From: Sciurus carolinensis
Lineage: Eukaryota; Chordata; Mammalia; Rodentia; Sciuridae
DNA: 64,000 nucleotides
Assembly (NCBI RefSeq): GCF_902686445.1
Contig: NC_062223.1
Coordinates: 45,917,998-45,981,997 of the forward strand
Direction of reading: 5' to 3'
Shown here: piece after piece, positions 1-12,884 of the stretch
How positions within the stretch are numbered: the first letter of the stretch is position 1
Layout: each line of letters begins with the position of its first letter
The notes under the pieces: generated by a model
Told to the model about the DNA's origin: nothing
Seen by the model: only the letters and a program-made list of their open reading frames with translations
The model's database searches: none
Position numbers and translations under genes: made by a program

Positions 1-94
1 AAAAAAGCTACAAAAAAGTACCTAAATAGGGGCTTTGAAAAAGAAAGCACATGTGACTGCATGCTCACTAAAGATTTTGACTGTTATTAGAAAT

Positions 95-240
95 GTCTGA
101 TATTTACTTGGTGTCAGGTACTGTACAGTTTCTGTTTACCTTCACTGTGATCTCATGATGCTAATACTATTATTGTCCCAATTTTACACATGAGGAAAAA
201 GGTGAAGTAATTTGTCTCCATTTCTTAAGTGCAAAGAAAT
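95..240 (-). repeat. MIR SINE fragment, antisense
   Basis: The run ACTATTATTGTCCCAATTTT (167-186) followed by ACACATGAGGAAAAAGGTGA is the reverse of the MIR core that reads TCATCTGTAAAATGGGGATA. It is old and diverged. Confidence 0.6.
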
Positions 241-904
241 TAAAGTCAACAGGCCATTTGTTCAGCAGCCTGTGAGGAAAATGTTAGTTGAAAAGAAGTG
301 GGAATGTGGCAGAATAGTAATTTATGATCTGAAAATTTTAGCCAGGTATCCATGCAAGATTGTTTACCAGACCAACTTTGAATATATGGTTCATCTTTGC
401 AAAAACTGAGCGAAAAACCAAGTAAGGTACATCCCCTCTTTGCCCCTCAATTCCTTAATTGGTGAAAGGATAATAATAATAGGTCTTATCTTGGCATTCT
501 TGTCAGAATTACATGAATTAAAATAGGGAAAGTGTTTAGAACAGTATGTTGTCAGTATTCTGGATTGTTATGTCTTAGAGGACATTTAGATTTCATCAAA
601 GAAAGGGGAATATCAATTATCTACTGGAATTTTTTCTAACTATGCTTGTTCCTTATCAACCGGGTCTTGAAAACACATCCCTTAAGAGTTCTACGTTAAG
701 CCACTGGAGTAAGTGTGCCATATTCCTCAGATATACTAGGCTAGAAATAGGTTGACGACTATTCTGCAGGACAATATACCTTCTTTCCTGGACAGTTAGC
801 TGGAGGTTGAATGGAGGTGTCTGTGGAGGGTGAAGAGTGCAAAAAACACCAAATTGATGTTCTAGAATCAGTATGATGGAGGAAATATGCTTTAATAATT
901 TACA

Positions 905-1035
905 AAGCAGAAGTCTGAAATCAAAGTGTATTTGAATTTTGGCTCTGCTACTTAACAGTCATGTAACATTTGGTAAAATTACTTAAGCTCTTTAGACTCT
1001 TCTTTATTTTATAAGAAGATAAATGATATTAGACA
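905..1035 (+). repeat. MIR SINE fragment
   Basis: GGCTCTGCTACTTAACAGTC followed by a CTCTTTAGAC region and TATTTTATAAGAAGATAA match the MIR order (tctgccact...ctcagtttcc...tgtaaaatg). Confidence 0.6.
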
Positions 1036-2364
1036 AGTAAAGCACTGGTACAGTAGTGCTTTACACTATGGATTAAAAGTTGAGGCATGGTAAGAATAAG
1101 TAATGTTTCCAGGTTGTAAAACTATGTTAAACTACTAGTTAGTGGAAGAGCCTTGTGCTCTGTGCAATGAGGAAAGCAAGAAAAACACAAGTGATAAATA
1201 CAAATGTAAAATCTATAACTATGGCTAGAAGGATGGATGGATGGAATGGTGTACAGTTTCTAGAACGATATTATGAAGATAAGCCTGGATGGGTTTCAAT
1301 GAAAGAACATGATTTGGTTGAGCAAAATAAAAATACTATTCTATGTACCTATGTATACATTTGAAAAAAAGATGTACTAACGATAAATTCACAAAAAAAG
1401 ATAAGTTCACTTTGAAATTTAATTCTTTCTGTAAAGTCTCATATGACATATGTGCTTTACACGTTAATACTTATTATCTTTGTCACTCATATGACTTTCC
1501 TATTTTTAAATATTTACAAGACTTTTATTTTTTTGGGTCAAAGGCAAGAATTACAAATTCTTTAAAGAAATAAAGAAGATCAAAAGAGAGGTGAACAGGA
1601 AACTTCTAATATTATGCATTCTCATTAACTAAAACTTTGAAATTGATTCAATATAAGATGATATAGATTTAATTAATAACTGTATCTCATATATGAAATT
1701 CTATTTTTACCTTTCCATAAAGCCATAGAAGCTCATGTTCTTTGAAGCTCATGCTTCAAACAATGGCAATATTACAGATTTAAAATGTACAGGAAAGACA
1801 TATTTGGTTAATGAACACATATTATTTGAGAGTCTAATGAGCATGCTCTCACTTGAAGAGAGGTGAGGCAGATGGATTTGAATGCTGCAGAGGTCTCTTG
1901 TAATTTGCCACCTCTAGAATGGGAAGAAAACAGCTATGCCTCAAATGTCAGCAATTTAGCCAGTAGAGTGAGGTAGAAACAGATGGTCTTTGAGTCAGCT
2001 ACTCCTCTGACTAAATCTTGGCTTTGCTACCCAGTAGACATTAGATCTTGTTTAAGGCAGTTTCTCTGAGTCTTAGAGTTCTCTCAAATGAAAAAATCAG
2101 CAAATAATATTTACTTTGCAGGGACTATTCTGAGAATTAAACAACAGACTGCTTGTGAAAGCATATTGCTTTTCTTTTCCTTCCTTTGTAAGAGAAGTAT
2201 TGTTTTGGTCCCATTTCACCGGTACCATCAATCTTTCCCTGGTATATGGAGGACTAGAGAGAGTAGAATCTTGCCTGCTAATGAGCACCTCTCTAGGTTT
2301 CCATAAGCGCAACAATGTTTCTTGGTCTGTGTAAAAGGTACTAACATACACCAGACCTTGTGCC

Positions 2365-2560
2365 AAGTTTTTTTAAAGATACTAACTTACTTAACCCTCA
2401 AAACAACTCATGAGCAAAGTGTTATTTTTATCTCCACTTAATAGATCAGGACACTGAGACAGAGACAAGTTTCCTGCTGAGCTCTCACAACAAATAAGTG
2501 ATAGAGCCAATGTTCAAATTCAGGTCATGGGACTGCAGAGTCTCACTCTAAATCATGGAA
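2365..2560 (-). repeat. MIR SINE fragment, antisense
   Basis: The order CTTACTTAACCCTCAAAACA, TTATTTTTATCTCC, GGACACTGAGACAGAGACAA and GATAGAGCCAATGTTCAAAT is the reverse of MIR. Confidence 0.65.
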
Positions 2561-3054
2561 CATACTACTTAATAGAGCACATAGAACCTGAGGTGGGGAA
2601 TTATTGTTCCTATCACAACAAGGTGCTTCTACATACATAATTCTCTAGTCTTTTTCCATCCTCCATTCTGACAAAAGCTTAAAATCAAAGAAAAGCAGCC
2701 AGGAAGAAGAAATGGGCTGTATTATTCCACTGTGTAAGTCACTATTTTTAAGCAAGTATGAGCTTATTGAAGTTATTCTCATAGGATAGGAAGACATTAA
2801 TAATTAATACTTTCACTTTAGTGTACTAAAGAGTCTATGCTTAAAAGTTTCCTAAAGTACTAAGGTAAACTTTAAGAAAGGTGATAACATGCCATGGAAA
2901 TTTGGTTCAGCATTCCATTCAGTGACAAAGTTAATAAAATACCATAAATTAGAAAAACAAAAAAATTTGTCTATACTTTAGTCTTTCTCTATGTGGTAAA
3001 ACCTGCAAATAGGAAATCCCCTCAATTTTATTCTCTGATCCTCACAAATTTGCT

Positions 3055-3125
3055 CCCTTTTTTGTGGCACTGAAGACTGAACCCAGGACCTCACTTATGC
3101 TACCAAGTTATATTCCCAGACCTAA
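3055..3125 (-). repeat. ID-type SINE fragment, antisense
   Basis: TGGCACTGAAGACTGAACCC followed by AGGACCTCAC is the reverse of the ID head with its GGTTCAA B-box region. Diverged and truncated. Confidence 0.6.
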
Positions 3126-3789
3126 ATTTGCTTTTTATGCAAGCTCAAATTAATCTAACATGAATATACAGGAGAAGGACTCTGATGATTTCTATCCCTA
3201 GGTATTTCAGCATACTGTCCACTCCTTAAAATTGAATGACTACGCATATTAGTAAAACAGTATTAACACTGGAAGTTCACTTTCTAGCAAAATGTTACTA
3301 ATTTTGCATGTTCAAAAGGCATTTTTTGCCTCAGACTATGTTGTGTGGATTTAAAACATTATGAAAAGTGGCACCTTCTTGTTCTATTTACTACATGAAA
3401 TCTCCAACATTAATGAAATATGAACAACTAGAGTCTGCTATGAAAATTTTCTCGACTTCAATATTTGTTAAGACTTGCTGGTGGTTAAAGAGACCATAAA
3501 TAAGAGTAGGAGGAAAATGCCTGAAAGAGTAGGCTTATCTTTAGATTTTAGTTCAAATTCAACTACTTGGGTTATGACTTTCAAAGGTCAATGATTTTTG
3601 GCTAAATGAGTAGAAAATTGGTCCTGGTAAGCAGGCATGTATCTCCTGGTGGTAAGGATGGAGGTTGGGAGAGGGAGAAACCATTGCATTACAGCAATGA
3701 TACAAATAATTTCACATTCACATATATAAACAGTATTAGCATAATACCATTCTTTGTAGGAAGGGATGTTAACATTTAGAGGGTTGTAA

Positions 3790-4080
3790 TTATTTTAGGA
3801 ATAATGAATTTCTTATAAGGCATCTGTTTTTTCCAAAGTATTTTGGTTAAAGCCTGATTTGCGTGAAAACATAAATAACCTCTTGCTCCAGACTCAGAGC
3901 ATCAGCAAGCTTTAACAGATGGCCTCATTTAAAAATCATTTGTTAAGATATCTCACATTATCCAACATGCTGTCAACTTCTTCCTTTTATTCAATCATGA
4001 TTTTACATATTTCTGTCATAAATATTTTTAATCCTGTGCATTCATGGAAATCACACAACTGAGTATTTATATTTAATTTG
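3790..4080. promoter_or_regulatory. Candidate conserved non-coding element with a paired-domain half-site
   Basis: A repeat-free block in the last ELP4 intron. On the minus strand, GTTTTCACGC (3861-3870) matches the first half of the PAX6 paired-domain consensus (TTTTCACGC); the second half is not a good match. TAAT/ATTT motifs surround it. Conservation is my judgement by eye. Confidence 0.3.
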
Positions 4081-4357
4081 ATTTGGGGGCAGCCCTGATT
4101 CTTTCAAACTTATGCTACTAACCAAAGTATTATCAAATGATAATTATAGAAAAATAAACATTTAACATAACTCATGAAAATGCAACAAAAGCAACATTTT
4201 CAACAAGGAACAAAAGAGTAAAACAAAGAATTCAAACTCTACCTGACCTATACTCCCTTCCTCAACTCCTAGGCTATTATTCTCTCTCCTTCCTTTCATA
4301 CTAAAGAACCTGAAATAGGAACTTACTATCTCTGTTTCTTAACATATCATTCACATT

Positions 4358-4545
4358 TTTTGTTTTTTGTACCAGGGATTGAACCCAGGTTCTTAACCCC
4401 TGGGCCATATCCCCAGTCCTTTTTTATATTTTATTTATAGACATGGTCTCACTGTGTTACTGAGTTTGGCTTTGAACTTGCAATTCTCCTGCCTCACCCT
4501 CCTGAACCACTGGGATTACAGGCATGCGCCATGGTGCCTGGTTCA
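4358..4545 (-). repeat. B1-dID composite SINE, antisense
   Basis: A dID part (ACCAGGGATTGAACCCAGG) is followed by a B1/7SL part (CACTGGGATTACAGGCATGC and CCATGGTGCCTGG), as in sciurid B1-dID elements. Confidence 0.85.
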
Positions 4546-4599
4546 TTCACTTTTTAAAACGTTCAAAAAAATTGCAAAATTCATTCAGTCCTTAATCAG

Positions 4600-5400
4600 C
4601 TGTAAGTAATTAAGGTTTGGTACTCCATATCCCTGAAACTTCTTGATCAATGATCACTTATGATCCTCATAATTGTCAAATGCCATGGACTTCTCTTTCA
4701 TGTTGACTTTGGATTTGGTGGTATTATTCATTATCCCTCAAAATTCTCTCTTCCCTCAATTTCCATGAGACTACTCCACCAGGATTCTTTTGTCTTTCCT
4801 TCCAAATCTAAATATATTTTCTGATCTTACTTACTCCAGTGACTTCAACCAACAGGTATGTAATAATGATGCCCAAACCTATATCTCTGGCTCATCTATC
4901 TCCTCTGAACAAATTCACATATTCCAATATCCAGGTTACTTCTAACTGCATGTCCCCCTTTTATAAGTGCCAAACTATATCTTTTCTGAAGGTCCCTATT
5001 TTAGTGAAAGATGCTCACTGAAATTAGAAATTTGTGAGCAAGCTTACTCTTCTCCTTTTCTCCACTAAATGACTAAGTTCAATGGTTTTAATCTCATTTC
5101 TGTTAGTTTTTTTTTTTTTTAATTAGTTAAGGTCATAGCAAGAATGATCATGATAATGACCTGGCTTCTTACAATAGTTTTCTAACTGGACTCACAGCTT
5201 ACAGTCTTATTGTTCCTTCCTGCTGCCAGAGTGATATTCTAAAACACAAGTTTCATAAGTAATCCCTATATAAAATACTTAAATGGCTTCCTGTTAACCA
5301 TGGAAGAGAACCTAAAATTATTAACCAGAAATAACAGGATCTGGCTTATCCTGGAGGGCTTCCTTCCTTCATCCATGTTTACACTGACACCTTAATGAAA
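4600..5400 (+). repeat. L2 LINE fragment
   Basis: CTGCTGCCAGAGTGATATTC, then AAATGGCTTCCTGTTAACC and GATCTGGCTTATCCTGG follow the L2 3' consensus order. The part left of 5150 is more diverged and less certain. Confidence 0.6.
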
Positions 5401-5618
5401 TAGTCAGTTGCTAATTATAGTGAATATATTGTATTTAGGATAATTTAAAAAAAACCACAAGAAGAAAATTCAGAAACATGGTACAAGTAAAGTCTAGAAT
5501 AAAAATTAGTGCTAGGATAAATAACAAGAAGTTATTGGTATGGATAAGAAAGCGTGACAGTCTTAATTGATTTAAAGTTAATAAGAAAGATAAATTGCAT
5601 GCTATCGATATATAAAAT

Positions 5619-5634
5619 TATATATATATATATA
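5619..5634. repeat. TA microsatellite
   Basis: An uninterrupted run of TA dinucleotides. Confidence 0.9.
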
Positions 5635-6169
5635 CTTTTTTCACAAGCATGGCCTTCATTTTTGATAAGTGATGGGGAATAGAGAGAAGATTAGAAAAAG
5701 TACTATACCATAAAAGATCATAGAGAAATTGTCTAACCCCCTAAAAATAATTCTGATATGTAATTTTACAACATAAAAGTAAACTCTATTATTGAAATTA
5801 ATTTAAGCCCCCCCCATTTCCACTAATTTATTTAAACTTTGGATCCAAATTTGTTGTTTCAATTCTTCTGTTACAAATTTGCAATTCATTTTGCTGTTCT
5901 TGAAGTAATTGCACTACTGCATTGAAACTCATTTCAATTAACTGTGTAATTGGAAATAGGTAGTAGAAAAAATGCTCAGGGTGAGTAAATTATTCAGTAA
6001 TTTCAAGATGTCTTTTTTCAATTAAACTTTCTTTGCAATTATGACCACTTCTTTTTGCATAACTTTTTGTGAAGAGTTTTCAAAATATTATGTCTTACAA
6101 TACAAATTTACAATTCATATCTATGTATGTTGAAATCTCATTTTATAATTCATTTGGTAGAACCTGAAT

Positions 6170-6560
6170 CAAGAATTTTAGCAGCGTGCCCAAATATTCT
6201 TCCACACCTTTCCAGATACTACTCATGAAGACAGTCTCCTGTGTTTTGTTTCTTAAAATCTACTGCTTTGGCTTCTACATTTAGAATGCAATTCATCTGA
6301 AACTTTTTTTTGTTTATGATGTGATAGGTTGGCCAAGATCCAGTTTTTTTTTCCAAATGGATACCAGTTGACTGAGTACTACTTATTGAAAAGTCCATCT
6401 TATCCCACCTGCACTACAATGCTTATTGTCATATGACAATCAGATGACCAGATATGTGTGGGTCTGTTTCTGACTCTTCTGCCTCATTTGTTTATTGATC
6501 TTGTGTCAATAATACAAGTCTATATGTTGAGTAGTGTCCTCTAAGTCCTCTAGCTTTGCT
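6170..6560 (-). repeat. LINE-1 ORF2 fragment, antisense
   Basis: AAATGGATACCAGTTGACTG, AAAGTCCATCTTATCCCACC and ATATGTGTGGGTCTGTTTCT match the reverse strand of the L1 ORF2 3' half. Broken frames. Confidence 0.75.
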
Positions 6561-6904
6561 ATGTGTAAAGATTATCTTTTTGGCACTATGCATGTTTATT
6601 CTACAAAAAAGGGCTATTGTGATTTTGAAAGAGATTGAACTGAATATAAACATCAACTATGGAAGAGGTGACACATCAATCTTTATTTATAGTAGTTTAT
6701 TTAGAATTTCAAAATTGTGCAGGAAATGGCAATTCTTCATTGGGTGGAACAGCTTAGAGTACTATTAAATGTCAGCTAACCCTAGTTTCATTCATTAAAT
6801 ACTATTGACACTCACTGTGATAACCAAAACCATGCTACTATGGAAGGACTGAAAAAGTTCACTTAGAATGCTTTCTTTCTTATTCTTAGAGTTCACTATT
6901 GTTC

Positions 6905-6965
6905 CTGTTCACTCATTCAATAAACATTTACTTAAATACCTACTAAATGGAAGCTACTGTGCTTA
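6905..6965 (-). repeat. L2-type LINE scrap, antisense
   Basis: CACTCATTCAATAAACATTT followed by AAATACCTACTAAATGG resembles the reverse of the L2 3' end. Confidence 0.45.
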
Positions 6966-7729
6966 TGAAATAGTAGTCTTTTCTGCCTAACAACTTAAAA
7001 ACCTATTTTTACAATTTTTGATATCCCACTTTTCTCTACTGTGTGTTAATAAACATTTGAAAGATCTGATGCATGGTGGGATATCTTACAATATGTAATC
7101 AAATTGAGTTTATATTGTAAAATATGTTAAAAATGTACAAAAATGAGAGAATTGAACAATTAATACCAAGGCACTAACTCTACAAGTCCAAATAACAGAA
7201 CAGAGCAACCAGAGAGCAGAAAAGATGACTGTTAAGATGTAGCCATCAGGCTAGGCTTGGGGAGTAGGTGGGATTTGAGGTCAGCTCTAAATATGTAATT
7301 TATAGGGTCTCAGAAGGATAAAGAAGGTAAGTGCTGTGGAAGTGTGATCAAGATAAAAAGTTATCAGACTTATTGCCTCTGTACCTTTCTAACTTCAGCG
7401 ACTAGTGAGGAAGGCAAATATGTAAACAAGCATTTACATGAGTTTTATTATTGGGCCACTAATTTTACAGCCTTAAGAACTTTATGATTCTTCTTTTTTC
7501 TTTTTTCAGATTCCAGCAAAAGTCAAATATCAAGTACAGCACTTCATTTACAGCATCTCTTAGATTTGTCACTTGCTCTGCTCAAAATCAGTAGACTCAT
7601 CCCTGACATTACAAAAACCACTGAATCAACACCAGCAGCTGCTTACCTTTGGACTTCTTGTTCTGTTTGAAACAAAAGTCTTATTAAAGCTCCTTTCAGT
7701 TAAATTTTCTCTTACATGCATTTGAACCA

Positions 7730-8005
7730 TTTCCTAACTGATATATCCTCTTTCTGTGTTCTTCCAGATTCACTACAAATGTTAGCTTCTCCTCAGTCTT
7801 CTGATTTGCTTTCAAATAGACATAGCCTCTCTTTTTAGGTCCCATAACATTTTGTGCTTTTTCTTGTATTTAGAACACTTTTCCCTGAATTGATTTCTGA
7901 ACATATGTCAAATCTCTTCTATTGTTGTGTTCACTTTTCTGGTGTTAAGAATGATATTTACTTATTTGCTTTACATAGAGCAGGTGTCTAATTCCCGAAC
8001 TGGTA
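7730..8005 (+). repeat. L2 LINE fragment
   Basis: The order of cytosine-rich segments (AGATTCACTACAAATGTTAG, CTTCTCCTCAGTCTTCTG) and the later AGAGCAGGTGTCTAATTCCC fits the L2 3' region (caaatgtcacctcctc...gagggcaggg). Diverged. Confidence 0.45.
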
Positions 8006-8596
8006 TATGCTAAGAAACTTTACTGTGGTTCCCATGTTTACAAACAATTTTATATGGTATGAATGATGCAAAGCTTGTATACCTAGGAAATCAAACTCTC
8101 TTCCTGATACCCTTTCAAACACCTTCACAGAACAGAATCAAGAATAATTATAAAGAATAAATAAATCCAAATTAATACTGGAAAAAAAATTCTAAACTCA
8201 AATATATGAAAATGACAGATGGATTACATGTGTAAAGGAAAGAGAGGAAAAGTCTTTTGAATGTGGCTAGATTTCTAGCCATCCAAAAAGATGAGGTCTG
8301 TATACTACATTAAAAATTGTAGAGAATAAATTAGCATGTTTAAGGTGAAAATGGTGTTTGCATACTTTTGTTTTTTGATGATTTCATGTTTTAATAAATA
8401 TTTTTCAATTAATCCAAAAAAAAGAATAATTATAATACTAATAATTATACATGTCTAGCAGATGACTTAAAAATGCTTATCTGTTCAATTTGGATATATG
8501 TTCCAGAAGGGGAAAAGAATGAAATTTTATTTCAATCCTGTTCTCAATTCCCCTCTTGATAATAAAGTCAAATTCCAAAAAGAACCCCCTAAAACC

Positions 8597-8598
<2 letters not shown>

Positions 8599-8629
<31 letters not shown>
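8599..8629. repeat. CA microsatellite
   Basis: About 15 uninterrupted CA units. Confidence 0.95.
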
Positions 8630-8630
<1 letters not shown>

Positions 8631-9159
8631 AACCAAAACCCTAATGTGTGAGTGAATTCAAATATTTACAAATATAGAAGTTGCTAAGTTGTTTAATCAA
8701 AATGTTACTAATAGCCAGGATGAACAGACATCCATAGTTTACATTAAGGAAATTTAACCCCAGGTTAATAAAGGTATGACCATTCTTTTATTATTATATT
8801 TGTTGATACATCAGCTAATTAATACTTCAAAAATATTCAACATGGGAAGGTCTGAGCTCCTTAAGATAAATTATTTATATTTGTTTCCCTCTTGCTTACC
8901 TCCCACCCATAACCTAAACTGGCAATTCCAGATGTACCACTGTGGAACCACCGGCCCAAAGCATTTTATAAACCAGTGCTCTATGGTATATACATTTTTA
9001 AAACTAATGTTGCAAACACAGAAGTATTTTCATAAATATTTTGTCAAAATGGCATTCTTGCCAGTTTCAATAAATAGCATTCCTAATTTCTATTCCTTCT
9101 GTAGAATGAGGAAGCAGTAAGGACTTATTTTTCAGTAATGATATTAAAATAATAAAAAG

Positions 9160-11400
9160 CAATTTGGAGACTTCTGGTTTCCAGTCCTGCATGTACACAG
9201 CTTGGATGTCATCACTCCATCTCCACAAAAAGTAAAAAGCTCAACAAAATGAAAATTGACAAATCCATCAGATCCATCAGAGAATTAAAATCACATGGCA
9301 AACTGCTGCACCAAAATTATAGCAATGGCAGGTGGATACAGAGAATCACAACTTACCTGAACAGAAGCCTGGAAGCACAAATGTTCACAGGAACCAGTAC
9401 TAGAAAAGGAGGAACACCTAAACCGTAAATGACTCATTGCTTAAGGTACACAAGTTTGAGAGTACACAACTCCAGGGGACTTAGTCGTAGGGAGAGGAAG
9501 ACTTAATACTGTCAAGATGTCAGTTCCTTCCAACTTGATCTATAGATTCAATACAATCCCAATAAAAATTCTAGCAAGTTATTTTTGTGGATGTTGGCAA
9601 ACTACTACTGAAGTTTATATGGAAAGGCAAAAGATCCAGAATAGCTAACGAAATTCTGAAGGAGAAGAACAAAGTGGCAGGACCGACACTGCCTGTTGAG
9701 TCAAATGTTATTCCTCTAAAATGCATATGGTGAAGTCCCGACCCGACTATCTGAGAATGTCACTCTGTTTGGATATAAGGTTTTCAACGAGGTGATTAAG
9801 TTAAAACAGGTCTTTAGGGTACGCTCTAATTCAATATAACTGGTATCCATATAAGAGGAGAAATTTGGACATAGACATGTAAATGTTCAGAGGGAAAAGA
9901 GAATCAACTACAGGCAAAGGAAAGAGGTTTGAGAAGAAATCAACCCTGTGAACCCTTTAGTTTCAGATTTCTGGTCTCCAAACGGTGAGAAAATAAAATT
10001 TCTGTTGTTTAACTCACTTGGTCTGTGATATTTGTTATGGCAGCACTAGGAATGTAACATACTGCCTGATGTCAAGACTTACTATAAAACTATGGTAATC
10101 AAAAGTGTGGTGCTGACAACCAATAGATAAATAGATCAATGGCCCGTGTGAATACAGTCAACTGAATTTTGGCAAAAAAGCCATTGCAATTCCATGGAAA
10201 AAGGATAGTCTTTAATAGATGGTGTATGTGGAATCTACATATGCAAAGAAATGAATCTAGACATATATCTTACATCTTTCACAAAAATTAACTCAAAACA
10301 GAAAAAATCTAAATGCAAAACATGAAACTATAAACTCTAGAAGATAACACAGGAGATAGTTTAAGTGACTGTGGGTTTGGTGATGACTTTATAGATAACA
10401 TCATAAGTATGACCCATGACAGAAAAAACTTTTACAATCAATAACGTAAAAAGAGAAACTACAGAGTGGGAGAAAAATCTTTTCCACACGCACTTCAGAT
10501 AGAGCACTAATCTCCAAAATCTATAAAGAACTTACAAAACTTTACACCAAAAATACAAAGAATCCAATCAATAAATGGCCCAAGGAACTGGACACTTTAC
10601 AGAAGAAGATATGCAGGTGATTAACAAATATATGAGAAAGTGTTCAACATCTCTAGTAAGTACAGAAATGCAAATTAAAACAACCCTAAGATTTCATCTT
10701 ACTCCAGTTAGAATGGCTATTATTAAGAACACAAGCAATAATAGGTATTGGTGTGGATATGGGGGAAAACGCACACTCATACATTGCTGGTGGAGTAGCA
10801 AATTGGTGCAGCCACTGTGGAAAGCAGTACAGAGATTACTCAAAACTTGGATTGGACCCACCTTTTGACCCAGTTGTCCCACTCCTTGGTTTATACCCAA
10901 AGGACTTAAAATCAGCCACATCAATGTTTATAGCAGTTCAATTCACAATAGCTAGATTGTGGAACCAACCTAGATGCCCTTCAACAGATACATGAATAAA
11001 GAAACTGTGGTGTATATCCAAATGGAATATTATTCAGCCATAAAGAAGAATAAAATTATGGCAGTTGAGGTAAATGGATGGAATTGGAGAATATTATGCT
11101 AAGTGGGATAAGCCAATCCCAAAAAACCAAAGGCCGAATGATTTCTCTGATAAGTGAATGATGATACATAATGGGGGAGGGGGTAGAGGGGTAAGAGAAG
11201 AATGGAGGAACTTTGGATTATGTAAAGGGAAATGGGAGGGGGAGGGGCAGGGGTATGAAAAATGTGGAATGAGAGAAACCTCATTACCCTACGTACATGT
11301 ATGATTACACAAAGGGTGTAACTCTACTTTGTGGACAACCAGAGAAATGAAAAGTTGTGCCCATTTGTATACAATGAATAAAAAAAATACAAAAAAAGAA
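9160..11400 (+). mobile_element. LINE-1 with internal deletion, split by an LTR
   Basis: The left part (to about 9500) resembles an L1 5' leader (ggagacttctggtttccagt). It joins directly to ORF2 sequence from about 9500 (ATTCAATACAATCCCAATAA), so the middle of the element is missing. ORF2 stops at 9693, is interrupted by an LTR, and resumes at 10061. The C-terminal frame includes the classic WWSSKLVQPLWKAV stretch near 10785. The 3' end (GCTAAGTGGGATAAGCCAAT) and A-rich tail near 11380 look sciurid. The element is defective. Confidence 0.8.
9694..10060 (+). mobile_element. MaLR/MLT1-like solo LTR inserted in LINE-1
   Basis: The sequence begins TGTTGAGTCAAATG and includes ATATGGTGAAGTCC, TATAAGAGGAGAAATTTGGA, GAAAATAAAATTTCTGTTGT and TGTTATGGCAGCACTAGGAA near its end, in the order seen in MLT1-type LTRs. 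The LINE-1 frame is broken exactly here, and ACTGCC is duplicated on both sides (9688-9693, 10061-10066). No internal retroviral genes. Confidence 0.7.
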
Positions 11401-11879
11401 AAAAAAGGGCAAAAGATCTAAATAGACACCTTACCAAAGACAGAGAAATAACAAATAAAAAAAAGATGTTCATATCATATGTCATCAGGGGTTTAGAAAT
11501 TAAAATAATAATGAGATACTACTTCACATCTATTAAAATGTCTAAGTCCAAAATACTGATAACAAAAAATGCTGACCAGAATATGGAGCAAAAGAAACTC
11601 ATTTATTGCTGAAGGGAATACAAAATGGTACAGCCATTTTGGAAGTCAGTTTGGCAGTTTCTTACAAAGCTAAAATACTCTTTACTGTATGATCCCTCAA
11701 TTATACTCCTTGGTATTTACCCAAATGAGCTGAAAACATACCCACACAAAATAAAAACACAGATGTTTATAGCAGCAAGTATATTTATAATTGCCAAAAC
11801 TTAGAAACAATCAAGATGTCCTTTAGTAGATAAATGAATAGACAAACTGGTATGCCCATAGGAAAGATAGTGGAATGAA

Positions 11880-12075
11880 TCTGACATAAATTTCCTATGT
11901 AAACATTTGAATGTACCACAGTGAATCTCAATATTGTGTACGCCCACAGGTCTGGGATCCTAATTAGAATAAGATGTACTCCATGTTTGTATAAATATGT
12001 CAAATTAGACTCTACTGTCATGTCTAACTGAAAAGAAAAAATAAAAATACAAAAATAATTTATCACTAAAGCAAT
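11880..12075 (+). mobile_element. Sciurid-type LINE 3'-end insertion in the older LINE-1
   Basis: GGTCTGGGATCCTAATTAGA, ATAAGATGTACTCCATG and CTCTACTGTCATGTCTAACT followed by an A-rich tail resemble a LINE 3' end common in squirrels. The host L1 continues on both sides, with AATGA repeated at the edges. Confidence 0.6.
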
Positions 12076-12337
12076 GAGTTATTCAGCCACAAAAAGACAT
12101 GAAGGAACCTTAAATGCTTATTGCTAAGTGAAAGAAGTAAATCTGAAAAAGCTATATACTATATGATCCCAACTGTATGACATTCTGGACAAGGCAAAGC
12201 TACTGAGAGAGGAAAAAGATCAAAGTTTTTGGGGATTAGGGGTAGAGAGGGAGGAAGTAGAAAGGGATGAACAGGTGGAGAACAGGGAATTTTTGTCATG
12301 GTTTCACTACTCCATATGTTACTGTGATGGTAGATAT

Positions 12338-12389
12338 ATGGGATTATACATCTGTCAAAACCATTGGGATTATACATCTGTCAAAACCA
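12338..12389. repeat. Short tandem duplication (about 25 bp x 2)
   Basis: GGGATTATACATCTGTCAAA with ACCA follows itself directly. It lies within old LINE-1 3' sequence. Confidence 0.85.
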
Positions 12390-12884
12390 CTATAGTATAA
12401 ACTATAAACTATAGACTTTAATTGGTAATAATGTATCAATATTGACTGATTATAACAAATGTACCACACTAATGTATGATGTTAATAATAGGAAAACTGG
12501 GGGAAGGATGGGTGGGGAATATGGGAATTTACTCTTTCCTCTCAATTCTTCTGTGAACCTAAATCAGCATTCGTTATTGCACTCTTTTTAAAAAATATAA
12601 TCACAAAAAAAACATAATCACATTGACATAAGCTAAAGATCTATTTTTGCGAATTATAATGCAAGTAAATATTTTTAGGAAACTACTATAACCAAAAAAA
12701 AAACTAGAACATTTTAAAATTTCAATGTATCGCACAAAATAAAGCAAAGGCCTTAAAACTGGGAAATGCATGTCCTTTTGGTTTTATGAAGACTTTCAAA
12801 TGGGTATGTGGGTGTGGCAATCAGAAAGGTATTCAATTATGAGAAGTTCAGTTTCCATTGCTATTCATTTTTTAAAAAAATGGT

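Larger units (their letters stand above)
11405..12590 (+). mobile_element. Older LINE-1 3' fragment
   Basis: Diverged L1 ORF2 C-terminus and 3' UTR: GAAGGGAATACAAAATGGTA, GCCATTTTGGAAGTCAGTTT, GATGTTTATAGCAGCAAG and later GTGAAAGAAGTAAATCTG. It is split by a younger insertion near 11880-12075. Frames are broken. Confidence 0.8.

Noticed and set aside
8776..9120. A 114-codon plus-strand open frame
   Set aside because: Low-complexity composition, no recognisable domain, no promoter or conserved look; length is within chance for 64 kb.
10575..10995. Overlapping open frames of 76-97 codons on both strands, one with WWSSKLVQPLWKAV
   Set aside because: This is decayed LINE-1 ORF2, and the other frames are shadows; no host gene.
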